DNA of 64,000 nucleotides from Streptomyces sp. NBC_00459 (GTDB taxonomy: Bacteria > Actinomycetota > Actinomycetes > Streptomycetales > Streptomycetaceae), in contig NZ_CP107903.1 in NCBI RefSeq assembly GCF_036013955.1, forward strand, positions 6,820,001 through 6,884,000. Direction: 5' to 3'. Made by a program: the position numbers and the translations under genes. Positions 51,554 to 59,699 of this stretch are shown here, one piece after another; the first letter of the stretch is position 1, and each line of letters opens with the position of its first letter. Below the pieces are notes generated by a model. The model saw nothing but the letters and a program-made list of their open reading frames with translations. It did not search any database and was not told the origin of the DNA.

Positions 51554-51952
51554 CGGCACCTGGCCCACGCGGTACGCAGGCCACTACTCGAACGCGCCAT
51601 CCTGCCCGAAGAGTGCTTCGCTCCGTTGATGGCCGCCGCCGTCTATGACCCAGATCCGAGCTTCTGCCGCTGGTTCGTCGAGCCGGCGCTCTACACATTC
51701 GGACGCCGCAGGGTAATGACAGCACTGCTCGACTACCTCCGCTCGGGCACGGACGCAGAGCGAGCAGGCGCCGAGCGCGCTTGGTACTGCACTCACTTGC
51801 CACTGCGCGCGGATCGGTCCCCGGCCTACGCACCCGATGGGAGACGCGATCTGCTCCTGGACGAAGCCCACGACGTGATGAACGAGTGGCTGGCAGCTTC
51901 CGAAGCTCAGGTGCGTGATCGCGCCGTATCAGTGGGACGAAACGAAGACTGA
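51548..51952 (+). pseudogene. 3' remnant of a hypothetical gene cut by the IS fragment
   Basis: In a different frame from the transposase, a Streptomyces-like coding segment runs from about 51554 (RHLAHAVRRPLLERAILPEECF) through FCRWFVEPALYTFGRRRVMTALLDYLRSGTDAERAGAERAWY to the stop at 51950-51952. It has no start codon of its own outside the transposase fragment. I recall similar Streptomyces proteins with HEAT-like helices next to XRE regulators, but cannot name the family. The 5' part has been replaced by the IS remnant. Confidence 0.6.
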
Positions 51953-52094
51953 GGCTCCCGTAGCCACGGGGCTGTCGCTCGGCGCTTGAGGGTTACCGGA
52001 CAGCCCTTACTCGCCCCCGTTGTGGTTTGCCTCGTACGTCGCCATCCGACGGGACCGGGCGTGGCTCGGCCGAACGGACACCGCCAACGCCGCC

Positions 52095-52116
52095 GGATCG
52101 GCCGTTCGGCCGATCC
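52095..52116. promoter_or_regulatory. perfect 10-bp inverted repeat upstream of the XRE gene
   Basis: GGATCGGCCG (52095-52104) and CGGCCGATCC (52107-52116) flank a TT centre. In the 314-bp gap between the gene remnant and the XRE gene, this could be an operator or a terminator for transcripts from the left. A second gene between them is not supported. Confidence 0.5.
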
Positions 52117-52266
52117 TCACCAACTTCCCTCTCCCTACGGTGAGCGATGTCAACCCCAGCCGCTGGGACACGCGATTCGGCTGGTGAACTGCTGTTCCTG
52201 CTCTGCGTACCGCCAAAGAACAGGAACCCGAGGCGTCTCCGGTCGATTCAGGAGCGAAGAAGGAAA

Positions 52267-53157
52267 ATGGAGATGTCTGGTGCTGAAATGCCTGCAGCGG
52301 TGGTGACGCCAGGACTCGACCGCCATGCCGAGCTGAGGGAGTTCCTGCATTCGCGCAGGGCCCGGCTCAAGCCCGAGGACGTGGGCCTGCCGACGCACGG
52401 TCGTCGTCGCGTTCCCGGGCTGAGGCGCGAGGAGCTGGCGCAGCTGGCGGGGGTGTCGTTCACGTACTACGTGCGATTGGAGCAGGGGTACGGCGACGGC
52501 ATCTCGGTCCAGGTGCTGAACGCGGTAGCCCGCGCCCTGCGCCTGACCGAGGACGAGCATGCCCATCTGATCGGGCTGGCCCAGGCCGAGCGGCAGAGCG
52601 CGGCGCAGGTCGAGGGTCGGCAGCGGTTGCGGCCTGTCGTCCAGCACCTCCTCGACGCACTCGGCGTCCCTGCCTTCGTCGTCGGCCGGCGTTTGGACGT
52701 CCTGGGACGAAACCCGCTCGCCGCCGCCGTGTTCGGGAACTGGACACCTATGTGGCCCGAGGAGCGCAGCCTGCCCCGGTTGTTCTTCCTGACTCCCATG
52801 CTGCGTGAGCGTTGCGCCGACCCCGGTCGTGTGGCGGCCATGATCGTCGGCACTCTGCGTGTGTGCGTCGGCAAGTATCCGGACGACCCGCATGTCGCCA
52901 TGCTGGTGGGGGAGTTGTCGGCGAAGAGTGCGGAGTTCCAGCGGCTGTGGGCACAGCACGACGTGGGCTGTGGGCGCAACGGCCGCATTGTGCGAATGGA
53001 GCACCCTTTGGTGGGAGAGTTTCAACTCGTCCCCGTGTCCATGGTGCTGTCCGACGACTGTTCCCAGCGCTTGTTGACTTTCCATGCCGAGCCGGGCTCC
53101 TCGTCGGAGAAATCCCTTCGGACGCTGGCGGACGGGGAGTCGGAGCCGCTTCGCTGA
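52267..53157 (+). CDS. XRE-family regulator with MmyB-type ligand domain
   Basis: A 296-residue regulator: HTH at about 15-80 (LREFLHSRRARLKPEDVGLP, RRVPGLRREELAQLAGVSFTYYVRLEQGYG, SVQVLNAVARALRLTEDEHAHL) and a PAS-like MmyB ligand domain (VGRRLDVLGRNPLAAAVFGNW, DPGRVAAMIVGTLRVCVGKYPDDP, HPLVGEFQLVPVSMVLS, LLTFHAEPGS). Such regulators usually control a neighbouring oxidoreductase gene and may bind fatty-acid-like ligands. Here no target oxidoreductase is adjacent; the upstream side is the IS scar. ATG 52267 follows GAAGAAGGAAA. Confidence 0.9.
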   Translation: MEMSGAEMPAAVVTPGLDRHAELREFLHSRRARLKPEDVGLPTHGRRRVPGLRREELAQLAGVSFTYYVRLEQGYGDGISVQVLNAVARALRLTEDEHAHLIGLAQAERQSAAQVEGRQRLRPVVQHLLDALGVPAFVVGRRLDVLGRNPLAAAVFGNWTPMWPEERSLPRLFFLTPMLRERCADPGRVAAMIVGTLRVCVGKYPDDPHVAMLVGELSAKSAEFQRLWAQHDVGCGRNGRIVRMEHPLVGEFQLVPVSMVLSDDCSQRLLTFHAEPGSSSEKSLRTLADGESEPLR

Positions 53158-53187
53158 GCACCATGCTGGGGCATAGCAGTGAAGGGC

Positions 53188-53715
53188 TCAGTCCTGTCGG
53201 CGGCGGAGCGGCATGGAGCATTCTGCGGCAGGAAACGCCGCTGGATCGTGTTCCTCTTTCCAGGCCGGGAGGTCGTTCTGGCCGCGTTCACGACGGTACG
53301 GAATGACCACTCCGGCGCCCAAGGGGGCACTGTCGGGGATCGCGATCGTCCCGCCGACGGCGAGAACGAGTCGGACGTCGGCGTCGATGACGACCTGATG
53401 GCTTGTCGAGTCGAACTGCGGAGTGAGTCGGTACGGGGTGAGGTTGGTGCACCAGCACACAGCGACCAACAGAACCCGGTCCTCATACGTTCGTGCCCGG
53501 CAGCTACGGGACAAGTCGTGGGCAACGTAGAAATTCGGGGATATGCCTTGACTGAAACGAACACTTCGGCCCTGTTCGACACTTTCCGTGAAGGAGAGCG
53601 TCGAACAGGGATCGAGAAGGGTCGCTGCGAGTGGGAAAGCTGAATCCCGCAGAAATCTTGACGCCTCTTGCGGGTCAGAGGTGAGCGAGGTCCGGGACGA
53701 AGCGACCCTGGATGG
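53188..53715 (-). pseudogene. possible decayed gene, no usable start
   Basis: On the minus strand a frame stays open from 53715 to the stop at 53188 and contains protein-like, beta-rich sequence (SFTESVEQGRSVRFSQGI, YRLTPQFDSTSHQVVIDADV, LVLAVGGTIAIPDSAPLGAG). The first start codon is a TTG at 53514, in the middle. Codon use has more A/T third positions than neighbouring genes. It looks like an acquired and decayed gene; a competing plus-strand frame (53179-53643) is less protein-like. Confidence 0.35.
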
Positions 53716-54048
53716 TCAGATCGTGACGTACTTCAGGCACTGCATTTTCACGTAATAATTACCGTCGTGCCGGTAGAAGGACTTCAGCGGACCCGCGTGC
53801 TCGCCGAATTCCGAACAATGGAAGGCTGCGTCCTTCATCGCCGCCTTGTAGCCGGCCGGATCAGTTGGGCGCGCCCTGCCCTCCAGCACTCTGCCGGGGA
53901 CCTCCCAGCGGTGGGTCGCAGCCGCTGCGGCGAGCAGCCTGCAAGACAGCGTGTCGCAAGCGGCGCTCGCCGGGGAGGCGGCGGCGATGCCGAATCCGGT
54001 TGCCGCGATGATGGCGGCGCTGAGCGTGCCCAAGATCTTTTTTCGCAT
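53716..54048 (-). CDS. small secreted cysteine-containing protein
   Basis: A 110-residue protein with a classic signal peptide (MRKKILGTLSAAIIAATG, cleavage at ASPASA-A). The mature part of about 80 residues has four cysteines (ACDTLSC, FHCSEF, MQCLKY), enough for two disulfides, and ends YVKMQCLKYVTI. Codons such as AAT, TAT and AAA in its 3' end are unusual for this genome, pointing to recent arrival. ATG 54048 has an AAGGAAAT site upstream. Function unknown; size suggests a secreted inhibitor, toxin or signalling protein (inference). Confidence 0.7.
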   Translation of the reverse strand: MRKKILGTLSAAIIAATGFGIAAASPASAACDTLSCRLLAAAAATHRWEVPGRVLEGRARPTDPAGYKAAMKDAAFHCSEFGEHAGPLKSFYRHDGNYYVKMQCLKYVTI

Positions 54049-54565
54049 GCGAATTTCCTTGAGGCTCGAAGTGTAGGTGACTTCCGCGGAGCCGGCTGAA
54101 GTGGATGTGGGCATTGCGTGCCACGTTTTTCATTTCCACTCCTGTGGCGTTGCCGCTGAGAAAGATATTCGCAGGGAAAAAGCCGGCCATCCAGTCGTCT
54201 CTTCCTGTATAACTCGGCTTGATATGATTGTCGGTGGTACCTCTGGCAGTGACAGTCACGGACAGTGAGCAGGCCGCGCGAGAGTTCACCGGCCCTGACG
54301 ACACCAGCATGGAGCTCAGCCACTGCTGAACCCGATCGAGGCGAACCGGACCAGATCGCTTTGAGGCAAGCGCGCGCAGTGTGTCTCACGTTTGGAGTCC
54401 GACTTCCTGGAGCGCGTAGCACGTCAACTGCGCTCCATCGGTGATGCCATGGCATGGCGGGCCTTCCGGTACGACCGACGTCACATTCTTACGCTGCGCC
54501 GCAACGAATCTCCTGGACCCATGACCCGCCGCAAGGAGGGCACGGTCCACGAGATCCAATTGCCC
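54049..54565. other. 517-bp intergenic stretch of lower GC
   Basis: The gap between the secreted-protein gene and the epimerase gene is visibly richer in A/T (54110-54240) than its surroundings. It presumably holds the promoter of the secreted-protein gene. Open frames here are short and lack codon bias. No repeat or RNA structure stands out. Confidence 0.5.
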
Positions 54566-55573
54566 TTAGCCCTCCCCGAACCCCTTCCTTCCCGCCTCCG
54601 CCCCGAGCGTCTCGGCGACCGCGCGGGGCAGCCATTCCTGTACGCGGCCGAAGGTGAACCCGAGCTCCGTGGCCCGGGAGTTGTCCATGCCGTACGAGCG
54701 CGAGAAGGAGAACGGGGACACCTTGCCGACGTCGACGTTCCGGAAGACGGTCCTGCCGTTCGGGATGTGTCGGGCCACGGCCGCGCACAACTCCTCGGTG
54801 GTCAGCAGGCCGTGGGAGGCCGCGTTGACCGGCCCGGTGAAGTCCTCGCCCACCGTCCAGAACAGGAAGTCGGCGATCTCCTCGACGTGGATGTAGGTCG
54901 CGGGCCGGTTTTCGGTCGGTACGGCTATGGGTGTGCTCGTACGGATGCGCTGGGCGTAGTGGTCGAGCCGGCCGGTGAAGTCATCGTCCCCGCCCAGGAC
55001 ATGGGCCACACGCACGGCGCTGTACGGGAACTCCGTACCGCCGGCCGCCGTGGAGGCGGAATCGGTGTCGGAGCCGGTGCCGGTGTCATCGGCGGATGCG
55101 GATGCGAAGACCGCCTCCGCCTGGCGCTTGCCCTCGCCGTAGTGCGTTTCGCGGAACTCCGGCTTGTGCCAAGGGAGTTCAAGACGGACGGGGACGGTAC
55201 GCGGATCGACGGCGTCCTCGCGCACGGGGACAACGGTGTCTTCGTAGACGAGGGAGTCCTCGTACTCGTACACCTCGACCGTGGACGTCATCACATAGCG
55301 CCGGGTACGGCCGCCGCCGAAGACGCGCCGGGCGATCACCGCCTGGCGGGGCGTGTAGCAGACCTGGTCGACGACGGCGTCGAAGGCGCGGTCGCCGAGA
55401 GCGGAATTCAGGGCGGCCTCGTCGTCGCGGTCGGCGACCAGGTGAATTGCACCGGCCGGCGGGGGAGCGGAGCCCCGGTTGAGAACAGTGACCCGGTCTC
55501 CGGCGGCGATCAGCCTGCCGATGAGACGTTTTCCGAAATAGCGATTACCGCCGATGACCAATACGTCACGCAT
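54566..55573 (-). CDS. NAD-dependent epimerase/dehydratase family protein
   Basis: A 335-residue extended-SDR protein. The N-terminal nucleotide site MRDVLVIGGNRYFGKRLIGRLIAAG has the GGxxxxG pattern, followed by the acidic strand and YVMTSTVEVYEYED (Ser/Thr-Tyr region). The usual YxxxK appears as HYGEGKRQAE. A Ser/Thr/Asp-rich insert (ADDTGTGSDTDSAST) interrupts the middle, outside the core fold. Substrate unknown, probably a nucleotide sugar or isoflavone-reductase-like ligand. Divergent from an Lrp-type regulator. Confidence 0.85.
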   Translation of the reverse strand: MRDVLVIGGNRYFGKRLIGRLIAAGDRVTVLNRGSAPPPAGAIHLVADRDDEAALNSALGDRAFDAVVDQVCYTPRQAVIARRVFGGGRTRRYVMTSTVEVYEYEDSLVYEDTVVPVREDAVDPRTVPVRLELPWHKPEFRETHYGEGKRQAEAVFASASADDTGTGSDTDSASTAAGGTEFPYSAVRVAHVLGGDDDFTGRLDHYAQRIRTSTPIAVPTENRPATYIHVEEIADFLFWTVGEDFTGPVNAASHGLLTTEELCAAVARHIPNGRTVFRNVDVGKVSPFSFSRSYGMDNSRATELGFTFGRVQEWLPRAVAETLGAEAGRKGFGEG

Positions 55574-55652
55574 GACGTCCCCTCCCCGTTGTGGACCTTG
55601 CGATTGCGATCATAATTCTCCTGGCGCACGAACAAGTTCTGAAGGGGGAGTC

Positions 55653-56168
55653 ATGGGACATCCGGCCGGGGTACCGAAAGAACCACGGCAGTCGCGAGCC
55701 GCCGCCAACGAAACGTCGGTGGCCTTCGACGCGCTGGACCGGCAGATCCTGGAGCACCTCCAGACCGACGGCCGGATCAAGCTGAGCGAGCTGGGCAGGA
55801 GGGTGCGGCTGAGTCCGGCGGCGGTCACGGAGCGCGTACGCCGGCTGGAGTCGGCGGGCGCGATCACCGGATACGGCGCCCGCGTCGCCCCCGCGCGCCT
55901 CGGCTACGGCATCCAGGCCTTCATCCGGGTCGACCCGCACGGCGGCTACACCCTGAAGCACCCCAGGACCCTGGAGCTGCTCGCCCGTCCCGAGATCACC
56001 GAGGTGCACCACGTGGTCGGCGAGGACTGCTGGATCCTCAAGGTGGCGGTGGAGAACACGGCCCATCTGGAGGACGTCCTTGAACAGACGTCGGCGCTGG
56101 GCCGCACGACGACGTCGATCGTGCTGTCGTCCCCGGTCGAGGGGAAGCCGCTGCTGCCCCCGGGATGA
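55653..56168 (+). CDS. Lrp/AsnC-family transcriptional regulator
   Basis: A 171-residue regulator: AsnC-type HTH (FDALDRQILEHLQTDGRIKLSELGRRVRLSPAAVTERVRRLESAGAITGYGA) and a RAM domain (IQAFIRVDPHGGY, ITEVHHVVGEDCWILKVAVE). ATG 55653 follows GAAGGGGGA. Divergent from the epimerase gene with a gap of 79 bp, so it may regulate both. The effector is likely an amino acid, by family. Confidence 0.92.
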   Translation: MGHPAGVPKEPRQSRAAANETSVAFDALDRQILEHLQTDGRIKLSELGRRVRLSPAAVTERVRRLESAGAITGYGARVAPARLGYGIQAFIRVDPHGGYTLKHPRTLELLARPEITEVHHVVGEDCWILKVAVENTAHLEDVLEQTSALGRTTTSIVLSSPVEGKPLLPPG

Positions 56169-56182
56169 GCCGCCAGAGGTTG

Positions 56183-56202
56183 CCTTGACGTCGGCGTCAA
56201 GG
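56183..56202. promoter_or_regulatory. MerR-type operator/promoter palindrome
   Basis: CCTTGACGTCGGCGTCAAGG is a perfect 8-4-8 palindrome placed over the -35 region; TACGTT at 56205-56210 is the likely -10. Transcription would then start at or near the ATG 56218, giving a leaderless mRNA. This is the arrangement of MerR-family autoregulated promoters. Confidence 0.75.
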
Positions 56203-56217
56203 ACTACGTTCGTACGT

Positions 56218-56658
56218 ATGCGAATCGGCATGCGAATCGGGGAGCTTGCGGCGCGGGCCGGGACCACCACACGGACCCTGCGGTACTACGAGTCGCGGGG
56301 GCTGCTGCCCGCGCGGCGCACGGACAACGGCTACCGCGCCTACGACGAGGACGACCTGAAGCTGCTCCGGCAGATCCGGACGCTCCAGGACTTCGGGTTC
56401 GACCTGGAGGAGACCCGGCCCTTCGTGGACTGCCTGCGGGCGGGCCACCCGGAGGGCGACTCCTGCCCGGCGTCACTCGCCGTCTACCGCCGCAAGCTGG
56501 ACGAACTCGACGCGCTGATCGGCGAGTTGCAGTCGGTACGGGCGAAGGTCGGCGAACAGCTGACGCGGGCCGAGCGGGCGCGCGACGAGTTGGCGGCCGA
56601 GGCGACGGTTCCGGGCGGCCCGGAACCGGCATGCGAATGGGGAGGACGAACGCGATGA
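56218..56658 (+). CDS. MerR-family regulator of the thioredoxin operon
   Basis: A 146-residue MerR protein: HTH MRIGELAARAGTTTRTLRYYESRGLLPARR, NGYRAYDEDDLKLLRQI, then a dimerisation helix. Cys72 and Cys83 (VDCLRAGHPEGDSC) are placed where SoxR/CueR-type proteins bind a cofactor or metal, so redox or metal sensing is plausible. ATG 56218 is the first codon after the promoter and the message looks leaderless. The thioredoxin gene starts inside its stop (ATGA overlap). Confidence 0.92.
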   Translation: MRIGMRIGELAARAGTTTRTLRYYESRGLLPARRTDNGYRAYDEDDLKLLRQIRTLQDFGFDLEETRPFVDCLRAGHPEGDSCPASLAVYRRKLDELDALIGELQSVRAKVGEQLTRAERARDELAAEATVPGGPEPACEWGGRTR

Positions 56659-56987
56659 TCAAGGCAGCGGGTGTGGCCGAGGTGACGGACGCGGACTTCG
56701 AGGCGGAGGTGATCCGGGCGGAGTTGCCGGTCCTGGTGGAGTTCACGGCCGACTGGTGCCCACCGTGCCGCCAGATGGCCCCGGTGCTGAGCGCTCTGGC
56801 GGCGGAGGAGTCCGACCGGCTGAAGGTGGTCCAGCTGAACGTCGATCTCAACCCCCTGACGACCAACGCGTACCGGGTGCTGTCCATGCCGACGTTCATG
56901 GTGTTCCGGGGCGGCGAGCCGGTGCGGTCGATGGTGGGCGCCCGCCCGAAAAGGCGGTTGCTGGAGGAGCTGTCCGACGTGGTCTGA
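56655..56987 (+). CDS. thioredoxin
   Basis: A 110-residue thioredoxin with active site WCPPC (Cys35, Cys38; the usual WCGPC Gly is Pro) in VEFTADWCPPCRQMAP and the cis-Pro strand SMPTFMVFRGGE. It reduces protein disulfides. The start overlaps the stop of merR, so expression is coupled to the regulator, suggesting a stress-induced thioredoxin. The WCPPC motif usually raises the redox potential and is seen in specialised thioredoxins. Confidence 0.92.
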   Translation: MIKAAGVAEVTDADFEAEVIRAELPVLVEFTADWCPPCRQMAPVLSALAAEESDRLKVVQLNVDLNPLTTNAYRVLSMPTFMVFRGGEPVRSMVGARPKRRLLEELSDVV

Positions 56988-57032
56988 CGCACTCACCATG
57001 CAATGACCTGACGGAGAGTGAGAACGACTCCG

Positions 57033-57164
57033 ATGGCCGGCTGGTTCCCCGTCCAGCAGGCGGGCGGGCGGACGATTCTCGAACTGCGGGTGCCGGCCGA
57101 GGAGCTGGACGAGTTCAACGCCCACGTCGTCGGCGAGATCGAGGTCGTCCACCGGGGCCGGTGA
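57033..57164 (+). CDS. 43-aa conserved-looking small protein
   Basis: A 43-residue frame starting MAGWFPVQQAGGRTILELRV and ending IEVVHRGR, 45 bp after the thioredoxin gene and before its terminator. It has good codon bias and an amphipathic helix (VPAEELDEFNAHVVGEIEVV). Weak SD. Probably the third gene of the merR operon. Function unknown. Confidence 0.6.
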   Translation: MAGWFPVQQAGGRTILELRVPAEELDEFNAHVVGEIEVVHRGR

Positions 57165-57200
57165 ACCCGTGACCGCCGACGACTGTCGGCGGAAACAAAA

Positions 57201-57237
57201 GAAATCCCCCGAGCGATTGCGCTCGGGGGATTTCTTT
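57201..57237 (+). terminator. intrinsic terminator of the merR-trx operon
   Basis: GAAATCCCCCGAGCG pairs with CGCTCGGGGGATTTC over a 4-nt ATTG-type loop and is followed by TTTG. A-rich sequence in front (AACAAAA) makes it usable in both directions. Confidence 0.85.
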
Positions 57238-57253
57238 GCGTATATTCAATGGT

Positions 57254-57281
57254 TCGCGACTTTCATGGAATTGGGTCGCGA
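57254..57281. promoter_or_regulatory. inverted repeat upstream of the HelR-like gene
   Basis: TCGCGAC (57254-57260) and GTCGCGA (57275-57281) are perfect 7-bp arms around a 14-nt AT-rich centre, 40 bp before the TTG start. TATATC (57300-57305) follows and may be a -10. A regulator site is likely. I do not recognise it as the rifamycin-associated element reported upstream of helR genes. Confidence 0.5.
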
Positions 57282-57320
57282 TAAGTTCATTGAGCAGAGT
57301 ATATCCGAGCGGGAGCGGAA

Positions 57321-59597
57321 TTGTCAAACAGGGGCGCAAACACGGAATCAACTCACGATGAATTGCGGAGTGAGCAGGAATTCGTCGACGGGCTCTACGT
57401 CCGCGTCGACGCCCTGCGCGGCGACACCGAGCACTCCGTCACGGACGCGCTCGCGCAGGGCAGTACGCCGATGCAGGCCCGGCTGGAACGGGATGTGCTC
57501 GTCGCCGAGCGGTCGGGGCTGCTCGCCGCGCTGAACGCCGTCGACGGGTCGCTCTGTTTCGGGCGGATCGATCTCACCTCCGGTGTCACCCACCACATCG
57601 GCCGTATCGGACTGCGCGCCGACGACGCCGAGCGCACCCCGATGCTCATCGACTGGCGGGCCGAGGTGGCCCGGCCGTTCTATCTCGCCACCGGGCACAC
57701 CACGATGGGGCTGCGCCGGCGTCGGCACATCAGTACGGACGGGCGGCACGTCACCGGACTGCACGACGAGATCCTCGACCTCGGGGACGAGCTGCGCACC
57801 GGCTACGAGGACCCCTCCGGCGATGCCGTACTGCTCGCCGCCCTCGACTCCGCCCGCACCGGGCGGATGAACGACATCGTGCAGACCATCCAGGCCGAGC
57901 AGGACGAGATCATCCGTGCCCCGCACCGAGGTGTGCTGGTGGTGGAGGGCGGGCCCGGTACCGGCAAGACCGCCGTCGCGCTCCACCGGGCCGCCTATCT
58001 GCTCTACGAGCACCGTGAACTCCTCGCCAAGCGGGCCGTGCTGATCGTCGGGCCCAACCCCGCCTTCCTCGGCTACATCGGTGAGGTGCTGCCCTCGCTC
58101 GGGGAGACCGGTGTGCTGCTGGCAACCGTCGGCGAGCTGTTCCCGGGCGTGAAGGCCACCGCGGCCGACACGGCCGAAGCCGCCACGGTCAAGGGGCGGG
58201 CCGGGATGGCCGACGTGCTGGCAGCCGTCGTACGGGACCGGCAGGCCCTGCCCGACCCGGTCATCGCCATCGAGCACGACCGGGACATCCTCATGCTCGA
58301 CGCCGGACTGGTGAGCATGGCGCGGGAACGCACACGCGAGGCGAAGCTGCCGCACAACGTGGCGCGTGAACACTTCGAGGGACACATCCTCAACACCCTC
58401 ACCGAGATGCTGGCGGAGCGGATCGGCACCGACCCCTACGACGGCAGCAACCTCCTCGACCCCAGCGACATCACCCAGATCCGCGACGACCTGGCCGAGA
58501 ACCGTGAAGTCTGGGCAGCCATCGACCAGTTGTGGCCCCGCGTCACCCCGCGGCGACTGCTCGCGGACTTCCTCGCCGCACCTGAGGGGTATGTGTCCGA
58601 GGCCGACGCCGAGGCCATCCGGCGGCCCGTCACCCGGGCCTGGACGACGGCCGACGTACCACTGCTCGACGAGGCAGCGGAGCTGCTCGGCGAGGACGAC
58701 CGGGTGGCCCGGGCGCGGGCGGAGCGCGAACGCAGCAGCCAAGTCGCCTATGCGCAAGGCGTGTTGGACGTTTCCTACGCCTCTCGTACGTATGAGTTCG
58801 AGGACCTGGACGCGGAGGACTCCGAGGTGCTGTCCGCACACGACATCATCGACGCGGAGCGGTTCGCCGAGCGGCACGAGGAGGACGACCTGCGCAGCGC
58901 CGCCGAACGGGCGGCGGCAGACCGGAGCTGGGCGTTCGGGCACATCATCGTCGACGAGGCACAGGAGTTGTCGCCGATGGCGTGGCGGCTCCTCATGCGG
59001 CGCAGCCCGACCCGGTCGATGACCCTGGTCGGCGATCCCGCGCAGACCGCCGAGCCGGGCGGCGTCGGGACCTGGGAGGACATCCTCGCGCCGTACGTCC
59101 AGGACCGCTGGGAGCACGCCCGACTCGGCGTCAACTACCGCACACCGGCCGAGATCATGGACGTCGCGGCGGCCGTGGTGCGGGCGGAGCGCCCGGACTT
59201 CGAGCCGCCGAGGTCCGTACGGTCGACCGGGGTACGGCCGTGGGTGCGTGCCGTCGACGGTGATCGCGCGGATCTCGCGGGGGCCGTGGAGAAGGCCGTC
59301 GGCGAGCTGGCGCCCGACGAGGGGCGGCTCGCCGTGATCGCGCCGCGTGAGCTGCACCGGGAGCTGGCGGCGCGGCTGGACGGTGTGGAGGCGGGGGCGG
59401 AGCCCGATCTGACGCGGGATGTCGTGCTGCTCGATCCCCGGCAGGCCAAGGGGCTGGAGTTCGACTCCGTGCTGGTGGTGGAACCGGGGGCCTTCGGGAC
59501 GAGTGACCTGTATGTCGCGCTGACCCGGGCCACTCAGCGCGTGGGCGTGCTGCACCAGGGGGAGTTGCCGGTGGCGTTGACCGCACTCGGGACCTGA
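57321..59597 (+). CDS. helR: HelR-like RNA-polymerase-associated ATPase (UvrD/HelD family)
   Basis: A 758-residue superfamily-1 helicase-like ATPase. The N-terminal coiled arm (20-75) is followed by a HelD-type domain, Walker A GGPGTGKT (210-217), the unique insert (300-560), the DEAQELSPMAWR Walker B motif near 570 and the C-terminal VALTRATQRVGVLH motif. HelD/HelR proteins push into the RNA-polymerase channels and recycle stalled enzyme; the Streptomyces HelR type displaces rifamycins and confers tolerance. The start is TTG 57321 with GGGAG 5 nt upstream. The 5' region is AT-rich. Assignment to HelR rather than another HelD class is by length and motifs. Confidence 0.85.
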   Translation: MSNRGANTESTHDELRSEQEFVDGLYVRVDALRGDTEHSVTDALAQGSTPMQARLERDVLVAERSGLLAALNAVDGSLCFGRIDLTSGVTHHIGRIGLRADDAERTPMLIDWRAEVARPFYLATGHTTMGLRRRRHISTDGRHVTGLHDEILDLGDELRTGYEDPSGDAVLLAALDSARTGRMNDIVQTIQAEQDEIIRAPHRGVLVVEGGPGTGKTAVALHRAAYLLYEHRELLAKRAVLIVGPNPAFLGYIGEVLPSLGETGVLLATVGELFPGVKATAADTAEAATVKGRAGMADVLAAVVRDRQALPDPVIAIEHDRDILMLDAGLVSMARERTREAKLPHNVAREHFEGHILNTLTEMLAERIGTDPYDGSNLLDPSDITQIRDDLAENREVWAAIDQLWPRVTPRRLLADFLAAPEGYVSEADAEAIRRPVTRAWTTADVPLLDEAAELLGEDDRVARARAERERSSQVAYAQGVLDVSYASRTYEFEDLDAEDSEVLSAHDIIDAERFAERHEEDDLRSAAERAAADRSWAFGHIIVDEAQELSPMAWRLLMRRSPTRSMTLVGDPAQTAEPGGVGTWEDILAPYVQDRWEHARLGVNYRTPAEIMDVAAAVVRAERPDFEPPRSVRSTGVRPWVRAVDGDRADLAGAVEKAVGELAPDEGRLAVIAPRELHRELAARLDGVEAGAEPDLTRDVVLLDPRQAKGLEFDSVLVVEPGAFGTSDLYVALTRATQRVGVLHQGELPVALTALGT

Positions 59598-59699
59598 GGG
59601 GTGGCGGGCGGCCGGATGCACTGCGGAGCGCGTACACCTAGGGTCACCAAGACGTAACAGTTCGCGCCATGGTCACTGCACGTGCACGGCCGGTGCGGT

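Noticed and set aside
53179..53643. A plus-strand 154-codon frame
   Set aside because: The opposite strand is more protein-like over the same interval, and this frame has no SD at its GTG start.
57348..59621. A 757-codon minus-strand frame antisense to the HelR-like gene
   Set aside because: Composition and lack of motifs show a shadow; the plus strand carries complete Walker A, DEAQ and VALTRA motifs.
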